A stretch of 64,000 nt of DNA from Anaerolineae bacterium (GCA_020848035.1 JADLAX010000004.1:1-64000), one strand, 5' to 3'. Positions 43,581 through 52,908 are shown, counted from the stretch's first letter. Notes: generated by a model not told the origin, from the sequence alone. Numbers and translations are program-made.

Positions 43581-43735
43581 AATTGCCCCAACAACGCCCC
43601 CTTTTGTTATCGTTCTGTTAAATCGTGTTATGGTTTTGTAAACGACCCCCAAAAGCCGAAGCTTCAAGATTATGATCTCCCGTACGGGCGACCAGCGGTA
43701 AGCAGCCCGTGTCACAATGTTACTCAGGAGAGATC

Positions 43736-43867
43736 ATGGACAGAACACGCGCCCCTTTTGTGGCAATTTTGGGAGTAACGGCCGTTACCCAACTCGCCGT
43801 TTTTTTCCTCCGCCCCCAACCCGAGCCAGTCGTAGGGCTGGTCGGTTACCAGCAAACAACCGAATGA
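43736..43867 (+). CDS. 43-aa single-pass membrane microprotein coupled to response regulator
   Basis: A short gene with ribosome binding site CAGGAGAGATC before ATG 43736. It codes for [20 protein letters not shown], then [20 protein letters not shown] and TTE. Residues about 8-25 are a hydrophobic helix. The stop overlaps the ATG of the response regulator gene (ATGA at 43864-43867), so translation of the two is coupled. No family is recognised. It could be a leader-type coupling peptide or a small membrane partner of a kinase. Confidence 0.6.
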   Translation: MDRTRAPFVAILGVTAVTQLAVFFLRPQPEPVVGLVGYQQTTE

Positions 43868-44592
43868 AAAACAAGATTCTGGTTGTGGAAGATGACGCCA
43901 TATTGCTGGAAATGCTGGAATACAATCTGGTTCGTCAGGGATATGAGGTGATCAAGGTGAGTGACGGCCGTTCCGCCCTCACCCTGGCCCGGCAAGAACC
44001 ACCCAGTTTAATGATCCTCGATGTGATGCTGCCGGGCATCGACGGCTTCGAGGTATGCCGCCAGCTGCGCAAGGAGTACAGCTTCCCCATCATGATGCTC
44101 ACCGCCCGCACCGAAGAGATAGACAAAGTGCTGGGCCTGGAATTAGGCGCCGACGACTATCTGACCAAACCCTTCAGCATGCGCGAGCTGCTTGCCCGCG
44201 TCAAAGCCCTGCTGCGCAGTGTGGGCCTCATTCAGGAAGCGCTGAACAACCAGGCCGAGCAAAAACCAAAACCCGAAGCTAAAAAAGTGGAGCTGACCTT
44301 AACTTTTGGCAACCTGGAAATTGACCAAAGCCGCCGTGAACTGCGGCTGGATGGCCAGCCAGTTCATGTCAAGCCCAAAGAGTTTGATCTGCTGCTGTTC
44401 CTGGCGCGTCACCCGGGCATTGCCCTGTCTCGCGACCTGATCCTGGAGCGTGTCTGGGGCTGGGCCTACGACGGCAACAGCCGCACCGTGGACGTGCATG
44501 TGCGCTGGCTGCGCGAAAAAATCGAGGAAGATCCCAGCCAATCGCGTCGCATCCAAACGGTACGCGGCATTGGTTACCGCTTTGACGGCTGA
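43864..44592 (+). CDS. OmpR/PhoB-family response regulator
   Basis: 242 aa from ATG 43864. The receiver begins [20 protein letters not shown] and includes the phosphorylation site in [15 protein letters not shown], then [28 protein letters not shown] with the conserved Thr/Ala and Lys. A linker of about 25 residues rich in Gln and Lys is followed by the winged helix: [67 protein letters not shown] and [11 protein letters not shown]. It is of the PhoB/VicR style. No kinase is adjacent; the kinase is elsewhere or it is shared. A microprotein gene overlaps the start. Confidence 0.93.
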   Translation: MKNKILVVEDDAILLEMLEYNLVRQGYEVIKVSDGRSALTLARQEPPSLMILDVMLPGIDGFEVCRQLRKEYSFPIMMLTARTEEIDKVLGLELGADDYLTKPFSMRELLARVKALLRSVGLIQEALNNQAEQKPKPEAKKVELTLTFGNLEIDQSRRELRLDGQPVHVKPKEFDLLLFLARHPGIALSRDLILERVWGWAYDGNSRTVDVHVRWLREKIEEDPSQSRRIQTVRGIGYRFDG

Positions 44593-44596
44593 CGCA

Positions 44597-44674
44597 GAAT
44601 TTAGTGAGCGATTGTGGGCCGGTACGGCTGCTTCACGCCCATTCGCCCACTTCGTTAATTTATTTGCGAATAGG
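44597..44674. repeat. dispersed hairpin repeat, copy B
   Basis: Counterpart of 20591-20667 at other ends of the window. The inverted pair here is GCCCATTCGC/GCGAATAGGC. It fills the short gap between a plus-strand regulator stop and a minus-strand glycosyltransferase stop, where it may also end transcription. Confidence 0.7.
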
Positions 44675-44676
44675 CA

Positions 44677-46302
44677 CTATGGGGTACAAACTGCGGCTGA
44701 TTCTCGGACCGCTGTTAAACCGTCGTTTGAAACGCGGAAAAATTTTGCTTGTTCGATGGCTAACGTTAGTCGGTAATGTTTTTCCAAAACTTCCTTGGCA
44801 TTGTACAGCGTGGGTGAGCGATCCTCATGAAAATACACCGGTGTTCCCGCTAATAAAAGCGTATCGACCGCGTAAACCAGGCATGGCTCAAACAAATCAA
44901 ACCGATATTTGTCCTGGATCGGGTCGTATTGGGGAATACGCCGGTAATTAAGTACCGAGCGATTGCCATAGTAGGTTATGTGATCAACCCAGCCGTAGGT
45001 TAAGATGACGGCATCATCTTCGGTCGCTTCTAAAGTGGACTTGATGTTGAAAGCGGCCGTTTCCAAAGCAGGCTTCTCCGTTCTGAGTTCCGCAACCACC
45101 GGATACAAACGCCAGCCCAATCCCAGAAAAACAAGCAGCCCCAAACCCAATTGCAGCCGGTAATCTGGCAGCTTTCCCAACAAAAAACCAATACCTTGCG
45201 CGATAAGAATGGCCAGAAAGGGAAAAACTGGGATCAAAAATCGGCTGTTAATCCCAGTCGGCGCAAACGCATAAACGCTATACAAACCAAGAGAAGCGAT
45301 CACGTTGAGCAAAACGAGAAGCCGAAATTGTCGAGGCAGGGCCCACAAACCTAAAGGAAGAAAAAACAAAAGGAAGGAAAAGTTCTGCCACAAACTCTTA
45401 CCCGCTTCAATTAAGCTGAATCCATCTATAGGGGAAGCACCCAAAGCGTAGCTAAGTGAAAACGGCGGAAAGTTATACCATCCATTTTCAGGGCTGTAGC
45501 TGGTTAACCGCACGCCGCCATAATAAAAATGGTTAAACGCCAAAATCCCTAAAAAACCAGCGAACAAAACAGCATAGAAAGTCCACTTTTGCGAAGGTTT
45601 TAGCAATTTTTGCGGATTTGTAAGCAGCTCAGCCAACCCAATACTGAACAAAAAGGTAATATTTGAGTACCTTATGAACAGACTAAAAACCAAAGCGGCA
45701 CCGGCCACCAGCATGTAAAAAGTCTTCTCTCTCTCAGAACCCTGTTCATCTTGTGCCCACAAGTAAAAAATGATTCCAACCAGCACAAAAACCATTGAAG
45801 GTATTTCCGACCACGCTTCTGTGCCAAAACGCCAGTAAATAGGCATAAAGGCGACAATACCGGCCCCGAGCAAGGCAATCCATTCATTTTTAACCAACCA
45901 CTTGCCCAAATAATAGGTTAAGAGCAAACCCACGGCAGACAGCAGTGGAACCACATAATGGATCGTTTCCAGAACCCCTGTGACCATTCCCGGCAGCGCA
46001 AGCAACAAAGGGAAACCTGGCGGAAAGCCCAAATAGAGTCTCGCGTTCTCGGGTCGTTTGATTTGAAAAGCAAAAGGGGAAAAATACTTTCCTACCAGCG
46101 CATTGTTGGGGTCATCAAAGGCCAATCCCTTACCCAAGATAAGCTGCCTGGCAGCGTATTCATAGCCAGCCGTATCTGCCGTTATGGGCGTTCTTTTGGC
46201 TAAAAAAATAAAAGCCACCACAATGAAGGTGGCCAGAATTAGCAAAACCCACTGGGCTTTGACTACTTCGTTTAAATTGCGACTCAGCACAACGGCTCTC
46301 AT
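44677..46302 (-). CDS. ArnT/PMT-like membrane glycosyltransferase
   Basis: 541 aa with about 11-12 transmembrane helices of GT-C (GT39-like) form. The first external loop holds TPITADTAGYEYAARQLILGKGLAF, with the acidic residues (D, E) that usually activate the acceptor. The family pattern of alternating helices follows (YLGFPPGFPLLLALPGMV, LGAGIVAFMPIYWRFGTEAWSEIPSMVFVL, FLIPVFPFLAILIAQGIGFLLG). The last 140 aa are soluble, with a TYGWVDHITYYGNRSVLNYRRIP segment. It would move a sugar from a polyprenyl-phosphate donor to an external acceptor. Composition is AT-richer than the sigma-regulator area before it. Confidence 0.82.
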   Translation of the reverse strand: MRAVVLSRNLNEVVKAQWVLLILATFIVVAFIFLAKRTPITADTAGYEYAARQLILGKGLAFDDPNNALVGKYFSPFAFQIKRPENARLYLGFPPGFPLLLALPGMVTGVLETIHYVVPLLSAVGLLLTYYLGKWLVKNEWIALLGAGIVAFMPIYWRFGTEAWSEIPSMVFVLVGIIFYLWAQDEQGSEREKTFYMLVAGAALVFSLFIRYSNITFLFSIGLAELLTNPQKLLKPSQKWTFYAVLFAGFLGILAFNHFYYGGVRLTSYSPENGWYNFPPFSLSYALGASPIDGFSLIEAGKSLWQNFSFLLFFLPLGLWALPRQFRLLVLLNVIASLGLYSVYAFAPTGINSRFLIPVFPFLAILIAQGIGFLLGKLPDYRLQLGLGLLVFLGLGWRLYPVVAELRTEKPALETAAFNIKSTLEATEDDAVILTYGWVDHITYYGNRSVLNYRRIPQYDPIQDKYRFDLFEPCLVYAVDTLLLAGTPVYFHEDRSPTLYNAKEVLEKHYRLTLAIEQAKFFRVSNDGLTAVRESAAVCTP

Positions 46303-46427
46303 TTTGATGAATTTTTAGGGCATTGTTGGAAAACGGCCGTTTAGCTAAATTTCGCCTTTAACCGAACGGCCGCTTTCACTGAATGTTCTGGCATCATTTC
46401 GTTAAACTTGCGCCAGCCTAACCGCAG

Positions 46428-47918
46428 TTAATTACCCACAGTCAGGGAAATCATTTTACTGTTGTTAATCTCACTAGACTCTGCAACGGTCCCTAATGCA
46501 TCAACCACAACGTAAATTTGATATGTCCCTGAAGGCACATTTTCCCATACGTATGTCACCGTTTTGAAATGGCCACAACCTTCAAGTGAAACCAGCTGAT
46601 CGCTGCCTAGCTGCGTTCCCCCTGTTTGTGGATTACCATTATAAAAACGGGCCACAAAATTTTCTGGGAATACATTGGTACCGCTGTTGGCAATGGTTGC
46701 AGTAAGGGTAAGGTCTGCTAGTTCTGTTGGTGATGCCGGTGAACTGGCCAAAGCTGAAGGGTAAAGGTCAACTTCTTTAACCAAATTAGCCGTGTAGCTA
46801 GCATAGTTTTGGCCCATAGCAGACAAACCCCAGGGGTAAACGCCCTCAGCACCCTGAAATAAATACCCATTAAACTGGTCACCCACCGCTCCGGTGCTAA
46901 ACCAGGACCATGTTTGCACAAGTTTGTAGTTATCATTGGGATTGCCAAGAATAGGATCAACGGCCGTTTTCATATAATTAAACGAAGCATTCATGAAAGT
47001 ATTGACACGGTTGCTGTCAAAACCTAACCAATCAGGCATCAATATACCATACTCAGACACGGTCAACGGCAAACCAGCATAACCTCTGTCATACATCCAT
47101 TGTCGGAAATTCTCAATTCTTTGTTTAAACCGGTCAATGTTATCATTATCTTGAACATCCAACACTTCACCCACATCGGCATTAACTCCGGGAGGAATTT
47201 CCGCTCCCCAACAGTTTCCAGGGTCGTGGTCACAACTTACTTCATTCAAAATAAAGTTATGGATACTCCAACCATCCACCGGCATTTTTGCCCCACTATT
47301 TTGGGCGGCATAGCTATTGAGCACCATATCTAGGTATTGGAGTCGAATAGGGGTAGGTTGCACGATAGTACCAGCAAACACACGTGCCTGAGGATCGGCC
47401 GTCTTAATAATATTATAAAGCTCCGCATAGGCCGCTGCATACACATGGGGTTCCATGTCATCCTGAAAATCCTTGCGGTCAGGCTCATTGCCAATTAACC
47501 AATCAGCCCCAGGGTTTGCGGCAATCGCGTTCAGCAAAGTGGTTCCACTAGGCGAGTAGGCAAAGTCTTGCACGTTTGGCCCAGTTTGACTCAACCGAAT
47601 CACTGGCACAAATTTTGCCCAATTACTCAACTGAGTGCTCCCCACAGCTTGATAGTTTAAATACCATCCCAAACGCAGCTTTTCTAACTGCACATTAGCC
47701 GGATTCTGAATGACGTTCACCCCAAACCGACACTGTGGGGCCGTACCGTTCTGAACCAAAGGCAAATACAAAATCTCGCCTGAGCTTCCAGCAGAGGCGA
47801 TGTTGGCTGGACTTTCACGTCTAAAGGAAAAAAGCAAAACCATTAACACCATGAGTGAAAACACTGCAAAAGCAGATTTCCACTTTCCCTTCAATCTTTT
47901 AAATTCTCCCTTTATCAT
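46428..47918 (-). CDS. secreted clan-A glycosidase-like protein with CARDB domain
   Basis: 496 aa. An N-terminal signal anchor (about 15-32) is followed by LYLPLVQNG, a short motif seen in its neighbours. The catalytic region (about 60-370) has a TIM-barrel pattern with WLIGNEPDRKDFQDDM, where E of NEP would be the acid/base, and LTVSEYGILMP, where E would be the nucleophile. WSIHNFILNE and TWSWFSTG are other barrel segments. A C-terminal CARDB-type adhesion domain (about 385-490; DLTLTATIANSGTNVFPENFVARFYNG) follows. It may degrade or modify polysaccharide. The next gene on the strand ends directly before it (adjacent ATG and stop). Confidence 0.78.
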   Translation of the reverse strand: MIKGEFKRLKGKWKSAFAVFSLMVLMVLLFSFRRESPANIASAGSSGEILYLPLVQNGTAPQCRFGVNVIQNPANVQLEKLRLGWYLNYQAVGSTQLSNWAKFVPVIRLSQTGPNVQDFAYSPSGTTLLNAIAANPGADWLIGNEPDRKDFQDDMEPHVYAAAYAELYNIIKTADPQARVFAGTIVQPTPIRLQYLDMVLNSYAAQNSGAKMPVDGWSIHNFILNEVSCDHDPGNCWGAEIPPGVNADVGEVLDVQDNDNIDRFKQRIENFRQWMYDRGYAGLPLTVSEYGILMPDWLGFDSNRVNTFMNASFNYMKTAVDPILGNPNDNYKLVQTWSWFSTGAVGDQFNGYLFQGAEGVYPWGLSAMGQNYASYTANLVKEVDLYPSALASSPASPTELADLTLTATIANSGTNVFPENFVARFYNGNPQTGGTQLGSDQLVSLEGCGHFKTVTYVWENVPSGTYQIYVVVDALGTVAESSEINNSKMISLTVGN

Positions 47919-49367
47919 TTATTTATCTACCTCAACATATAAGGGGTTTGCCCCTACCTGTACAGTGATATAACCATCAATTTTACCATCACCACTATCT
48001 ACTACAGAATATTGAAAACCAGCTATTGGGTTTCTTACTAAAGCCTGAGCCACAGGTAATCGCAAAGCAGTTGTACCTGAAGCTGTCACCGGATTGAGCC
48101 ATGCAACAAATACACGTTTCTCATTAACCGTATCGTCAAATTCATAAGCCTCAAGTTCAACCAAGCCCGTTTCAGCAGTTGACAGCTTTCGAACAAAATA
48201 GGCAGTCCTCACTGTCTCAACATAGTCCTTAAAGATATGATAAGCCAACTTTGGGGTTGTAGTACCTGGGGGGTCATCCTTTGTAACCAAGCCGTTCTCA
48301 TAGGTATACCCTCCTTGGATATCATAATACATCCACCAAATGACTGCTTTTGCATCGAGAGCATATCCCTGGGTCATTAGCTGAATAACGTATCTTGCTT
48401 GAATTTGAGGAGAGCCAGGTATGGCCACACCAGAAGGATTGTTGCTGTGCCAACCAGTCTCGGTAACCACGATTGGCTTTGTTAAATTGTAATTGGCTAG
48501 GACGTTTTGAATATATTCCCCTTTCTCCAAGAGGCCCGGCCCTTTGTTGGTCGTCCAATTTGTATAAAAGATGGGGTAGGCATGAAAGTTCATGATATCG
48601 AAGTAATTCCCGCCCCCATTATCAAGCACATCGGTTAAAAACGAACGTGTAAATGGACCATTCTGATCATCAAAGAAGTCGTAGGCAATTCCAGGGAACA
48701 CAAGCAGAGCCGACAGGTTGGCACTTTTTAGAGCAGGGTAAACCACTTTTAATAGATTAGCAAACTCCTCACCGCTTTGTCCCCAAAAAGTGAAGCGATC
48801 CGGTTCGTTAAAAAGTTCCCAATGAATCACCTCTGGCGAACCGGGTGCATCGTTAATCCCGTCTGCATCGTACCGTTCAACAAGGGCAACGACGAATTGA
48901 GCAAACTCATCGTATTGATCTGGATAAATAGGTTTATCTGAACCGGAAGCAGCCCAAGCAGGCATGCCATGAATGGTCCCAATCACGTTTAGTCCCCCCA
49001 TATCTTCCCGCGCAATGGCGAGACTATTATCGGCTGTACCCCACAAATATGTTGGCGGTGAAGTTCTGGTGGGTTCAATACTGGACCAGTTTATCTGTAC
49101 ACGCAACCAGGAAGCGCCCGACTCTACAATGCCGTCATGATATGGGCTGCTTGTACTTGTATTGCTGTACATTTGCACCCCAATAGGAGGCACAATATTT
49201 GCAAACCGATTAAAAACTAAAGGTAGGTAAGTTACTGCTTGTTCACTAGACACATTGCCTTGCTCTGCTTGAGAAACTGGAATAGTCGAGGCAGTAGCAA
49301 GGCGGTTGATCCCTAACACGACACTGAACAATGCTAACCAAAAACAACTTACTTTACGGAAATTCAT
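47919..49367 (-). CDS. secreted clan-A glycosidase-like protein (GH39-like)
   Basis: 482 aa from ATG 49367. A signal peptide (MNFRKVSCFWLALFSVVLGI) is followed by TYLPLVFNRFANIVPP. The barrel domain has GIVESGASWLRVQINWSSIEP, VIHWELFNEPDRF with the acid/base Glu, FDIMNFHAYPIFY and KPIVVTETGWHSN with the nucleophile Glu. That is the clan-A layout typical of GH39/GH5 enzymes. A C-terminal beta domain (about 390-480) includes RVFVAWLNPVTASG. The stop codon touches the start of the following glycosidase-like gene. The two differ in sequence, so they are ancient relatives, not a new duplication. Confidence 0.8.
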   Translation of the reverse strand: MNFRKVSCFWLALFSVVLGINRLATASTIPVSQAEQGNVSSEQAVTYLPLVFNRFANIVPPIGVQMYSNTSTSSPYHDGIVESGASWLRVQINWSSIEPTRTSPPTYLWGTADNSLAIAREDMGGLNVIGTIHGMPAWAASGSDKPIYPDQYDEFAQFVVALVERYDADGINDAPGSPEVIHWELFNEPDRFTFWGQSGEEFANLLKVVYPALKSANLSALLVFPGIAYDFFDDQNGPFTRSFLTDVLDNGGGNYFDIMNFHAYPIFYTNWTTNKGPGLLEKGEYIQNVLANYNLTKPIVVTETGWHSNNPSGVAIPGSPQIQARYVIQLMTQGYALDAKAVIWWMYYDIQGGYTYENGLVTKDDPPGTTTPKLAYHIFKDYVETVRTAYFVRKLSTAETGLVELEAYEFDDTVNEKRVFVAWLNPVTASGTTALRLPVAQALVRNPIAGFQYSVVDSGDGKIDGYITVQVGANPLYVEVDK

Positions 49368-49496
49368 TCGCAACTCCACAATTCACAAAATTTTGTTTAC
49401 AGATAAAACCAAGCACTTATGGATCTTCCCTAGCTGTGCCTGTCCAAAGCTTGCAGAATGGACCTTTGCAGAAAATGATCTTCGGCAAGGACCAGA

Positions 49497-50594
49497 TCAA
49501 TGCTTTTCTATTAAGGGTAAATAAACCCCAAGATTATAGGGAGCGGACCAACTCACAATCGATTGCGCACCCTTATCAGCAATCCAGGCCGTGCCTGACG
49601 AATCGACAACGATGTCTACCGGTTGGCTGTTGGTCGAGGGTAAACCGTGCCGCGCATTGCCTACAACATCCAGGTTGGTGCTTTCGAGCATCATTTGCCC
49701 TACACGGCCGTTATTTGGTTCGGTATACCACAAACGAATCAAGTTCGACGACTGTGTTAAAAAGAGGCTGTTTATACCCGTATCAGCGGCTGGTAGATCA
49801 AACCAACGGAAAAAAGCCAACGTTTCGGGCAAAAACCGGCCGATCCGGTTTTGCACAGGGTTGGCAATCCACGGAATGTTGCCCTGAGCCAGGACATCAC
49901 TGGGGGGCACAGGGCTCGACCCAAAATCAGCCACGGGAATTCTGACAAACTGCTCCGTAGCGGTTTCAAATTCGGCCATATGATTTGTACCAGGCGCAGT
50001 TATCCAAACGCTGGCGTTGTTGGCAATCGATATTTTTGTGGGTGCGCCGTTGGCAGAGGTGTAGGGATAGGCGGTAAATAGCTGCGAACCTGGATCGAAG
50101 CGAACCAAATTGTTGGCTTCGGGCTGTGTAAACCAAATCAGACCATTAGGCGATTGGGCAATACTATGGGGCAAACCACCGTTCTCAATTTCATATTCCA
50201 CAATAGTGCCTGTAGCAATGGTCACGTAACCAATGTATGGCCTGGCTCGCTCGGTAAACCAGATACGGCCGTTTGTCGCATCATAAACCAAATCATATGG
50301 CTGGCTGTTCGGCGTACTTAAAAAGTAGGGGGTAACCGTGAAATTAGTGGCGTCTGTAACTACCAACCGGCCAACGGCATTCGCCCCTGGCATCGTAAAC
50401 CAAATGTGAGCTGGCGGGCCAGCCGTCTGAACAGTTACATTTTGCGGAGCGCCATTGGGGGTAGAAATCGGGAACTCGGTTACGAAACCAACCGTTTCGC
50501 TGGGTAATCCATCTTCTTCCGCTAGAATCCAGGTTGTAAGGGACAAACAAAGCAGGATGATGGTGGCAATGAACAGTCTACGCGTCTTCTGCAT
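49497..50594 (-). CDS. secreted beta-propeller protein (virginiamycin B lyase-like fold)
   Basis: 365 aa. An N-terminal signal peptide (RRLFIATIILLCLSLTTWILA) is followed by repeats of about 42 aa that each end in a WFTxPxxxxVGRxxxx strand: HIWFTMPGANAVGRL, RIWFTERARPYIGYV, LIWFTQPEANNLVRF, SVWITAPGTNHMAEF and PWIANPVQNRIGRF. This is the Vgb/SMP30-type six- or seven-bladed propeller. Catalytic residues of a true lyase were not verified, so an adhesion or binding role is as likely. It ends in VYLPLIEKH, a C-terminal version of the YLPL(V/I) motif of its two neighbours. Confidence 0.78.
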   Translation of the reverse strand: MQKTRRLFIATIILLCLSLTTWILAEEDGLPSETVGFVTEFPISTPNGAPQNVTVQTAGPPAHIWFTMPGANAVGRLVVTDATNFTVTPYFLSTPNSQPYDLVYDATNGRIWFTERARPYIGYVTIATGTIVEYEIENGGLPHSIAQSPNGLIWFTQPEANNLVRFDPGSQLFTAYPYTSANGAPTKISIANNASVWITAPGTNHMAEFETATEQFVRIPVADFGSSPVPPSDVLAQGNIPWIANPVQNRIGRFLPETLAFFRWFDLPAADTGINSLFLTQSSNLIRLWYTEPNNGRVGQMMLESTNLDVVGNARHGLPSTNSQPVDIVVDSSGTAWIADKGAQSIVSWSAPYNLGVYLPLIEKH

Positions 50595-50653
50595 AATTCT
50601 TACCTCTAAACTTTTCTTGGTACTGGCTCAACTGCTTGACCGATAAAACAATG

Positions 50654-51898
50654 TCACATATCCAACGTACTTACAGGATTCAAGATATGGGCTACCCACT
50701 GTGCTGGGAGTGTGATCAACCCTTCCAGTTCCTGGCTATTACCTTGCGTAACGCGAAACGTATAGGCTTGCTTGTGGTAATCATAGCACTGATGCGAACG
50801 GCCGTCGTGGACGGCCGTGGTCACCAGATATATCGCAGGCAGCAGGGGCAGCTGCTCAATCTCGTAGCGCACCACACCTACGCCCTCAATAATACCCAGA
50901 TCCACCCCGGCGATGTGGGTGTTCGGGCCATTCACCTGCACCCCGTCCTGCCGGAAGATCGCCAGGCCAAATTCGGGGTTGAAAATCGGTTTATGAGCCA
51001 GATAGCTCATCTCAATCGTCATTGGCTCGCCCGTCACAAATACTTCCTGCGGCTCATCGTGTGCGTTCAAAAAGCGCGTCCCGGTGATCTCAATTTCGCC
51101 GCTGCCCGACCGGGAAAACGTGGCCGACATCAGCTGGTCCGTTCGTTGGTAGGCATGAGCTACATATTCTGCGGCAATTTCCTCGACTGGCCCATATGCC
51201 TGGGGCACACCTTTATCCATCCACAACACGTGGGTACAAAGCGTGCGCACCAGGTTGATGTTGTGGCTCACAATGAGGATGGTCACGCCCCGGTCTTTCA
51301 TCGCCATGATGGCGTCGATGCACTTGGACTGGAACGCCTGGTCGCCCACGGCCAAAATCTCATCTATGATGAGGATGTCTGGCTCCATGTGGATGGCCAC
51401 GCTGAAGCCCAGGCGCATGTACATGCCAGAGGAGTAGTGGCGCACCGGCATGTCGATAAATTCTTCCAGCTCAGAAAAGGCAACGATGCGGTCGTAGTAA
51501 TCGCGTGTGCTGGTCTCGTCAAAGCCCAGCAGGGCGGCGTTGAGGAAGATGTTCTCACGACCGGTGAGATCGGGGTGGAAACCGGCACCCAGTTCAAGGA
51601 GAGCACTGACACGGCCGTTAATCACAATACGGCCGTTGTTCGGGCGCAATATCCGGGCAATCAGCTTCAGGATGGTGCTCTTGCCGCTGCCGTTGCGCCC
51701 CACGATGCCAAAACATTGCCCCGGCAGCACGTCAAAACTCACGTCCTGCACCGCCCACAATGATTCGGCGGGCTGCTTTGGCTGCCTGCGCCGCGAAAAC
51801 AGCTTGATAAACGTCTCCATCACCGACTGCGGCTTCTCCTTGGTAAAGGCAAACCGCTTGTCCACATGTTGGAAACTAATAACTGGCTCTAAACCCAT
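50654..51898 (-). CDS. ABC transporter ATP-binding protein, Wzt-type with C-terminal polysaccharide-binding domain
   Basis: 414 aa from ATG 51898 (the longer frame has no support). The ABC domain (1-260) has Walker A GIVGRNGSGKST, signature YSSGMYMRLGFSVAI, Walker B ILIIDEILAVGD and H-loop SHN. The C-terminal 150 aa (ISGTGEIEITGTRFLNAHDEPQEVF...) form an immunoglobulin-like domain as in Wzt/TagH, which binds the polysaccharide tail. It should energise export of O-antigen-type polysaccharide together with a Wzm permease. No permease gene lies on either side in this window, which is unusual for the family. Confidence 0.88.
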   Translation of the reverse strand: MGLEPVISFQHVDKRFAFTKEKPQSVMETFIKLFSRRRQPKQPAESLWAVQDVSFDVLPGQCFGIVGRNGSGKSTILKLIARILRPNNGRIVINGRVSALLELGAGFHPDLTGRENIFLNAALLGFDETSTRDYYDRIVAFSELEEFIDMPVRHYSSGMYMRLGFSVAIHMEPDILIIDEILAVGDQAFQSKCIDAIMAMKDRGVTILIVSHNINLVRTLCTHVLWMDKGVPQAYGPVEEIAAEYVAHAYQRTDQLMSATFSRSGSGEIEITGTRFLNAHDEPQEVFVTGEPMTIEMSYLAHKPIFNPEFGLAIFRQDGVQVNGPNTHIAGVDLGIIEGVGVVRYEIEQLPLLPAIYLVTTAVHDGRSHQCYDYHKQAYTFRVTQGNSQELEGLITLPAQWVAHILNPVSTLDM

Positions 51899-52071
51899 AT
51901 ACCCACTGTCCTGAAAAACGCAGAGACGCCAAATCACAGCCTATTTGAACCGGCCACGACCTGGTGCCTCTGCGTTCAATTTTTCCGGTTAATGCAACGA
52001 TGCATTTTAGCGCAATTGGGGTGAGCCACCAAACACGCCTGATCAACGTTTAGGCAACGGCCGTTCCGCTC

Positions 52072-52794
52072 CTATGATGCTTCTTTGTAAACCGGCAGCG
52101 TAAAAGAAAGGCCAAATGTTGACTCACCATCCAATTCAGCAAAAACTGTCCCTCCGTTTTTTTCCACCAGCGCAACGATATGGCCAAGTGGTTCAAATCC
52201 TGCAGCCGATTCTTTATATTTGAGGCGGCCCGTTGCTGGGTCCAAACTTCTTTCAAACCAGTAGGGCCGATTTTCAAAGTTGGCAGAACTGACTTGAACC
52301 CAATCTCCATCAACGGCAAAACTCAATTCCAATTCGTCTGACTTGATGAAGGTTAGCAAATCCACTAGAGTCAAGAAAGCCTGCCTGGGAATCTCAACAG
52401 CGGGTAGAGAATAAAGGTTATTTGGCGTTAGCTGCTCTAAAATCTCTAGCTCAGCTAGTATAATCTTTTCATGTGACGGCCATTCATGAATCAACTGAAC
52501 TGTGCGCAAGGCTAATGAGTAAAATTCCTGGCTTTTAATTAGACGGTCAGCAATCGCATTGATGCTCTGCACAAACTTTTGCTGTGTTTGATTGAGTGGG
52601 GCCAATTCATTTAGCTGAGGAGAAAGAAGCAGACGAGTATAACCGCCGATGTTCGCCAGCGGAGCTCTGTAATCGTGAAGCATACTTGCTACAAGGCGGA
52701 ATAATGCGTTGCTTTTTTCTCGCTCGCTTTGAAGATGCTCGACAAGTTCGGCTTTTGACAAATTATCAAGTGAAGAAGGAAGTTGGGAAACCAT
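52072..52794 (-). CDS. degenerate sensor histidine kinase-like protein
   Basis: About 240 aa. The central segment ASMLHDYRAPLANIGGYTRLLLSPQL matches a HisKA phosphoacceptor helix, with H in HDYRAPL (the usual next acidic residue is Asp here). The C-terminal part has only a few traces of an ATP-binding domain: AAGFEPLGHIVALVEKNGGTVF and FGLSFTLPV. The N box and the glycine-rich G box are not seen. It may be a dimerising phosphotransfer or regulatory partner rather than an active kinase. A GTG at 52863 would extend it, but that start falls within a palindromic repeat, so ATG 52794 is used. Confidence 0.6.
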   Translation of the reverse strand: MVSQLPSSLDNLSKAELVEHLQSEREKSNALFRLVASMLHDYRAPLANIGGYTRLLLSPQLNELAPLNQTQQKFVQSINAIADRLIKSQEFYSLALRTVQLIHEWPSHEKIILAELEILEQLTPNNLYSLPAVEIPRQAFLTLVDLLTFIKSDELELSFAVDGDWVQVSSANFENRPYWFERSLDPATGRLKYKESAAGFEPLGHIVALVEKNGGTVFAELDGESTFGLSFTLPVYKEAS

Positions 52795-52812
52795 GGCTTT
52801 GTTTATCTTTAC

Positions 52813-52897
52813 CGCGGAGTGAGCATCCTCAGATGCGAACGGGTAGGACGCATACTTCGACACCGCTCAACACAAGCCTGAGGATGCTCACTCCGCG
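52813..52897. repeat. long hairpin repeat between kinase-like and glycosylase genes
   Basis: Perfect 20-bp arms at 52813-52832 and 52878-52897 (starting CGCGGAGTGAGCATCCTC) enclose 45 nt that contain ATGCGAACGGGTAGGACGCAT, itself nearly palindromic. A run of six T follows on the plus strand. Probably a REP-like element. Confidence 0.7.
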
Positions 52898-52908
52898 TTT
52901 TTTGCCAA

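Noticed and set aside
52795..52863. GTG start that would extend the kinase-like gene
   Set aside because: This N-terminal extension is translated from the palindromic repeat at 52813-52897 and has no ribosome binding site.
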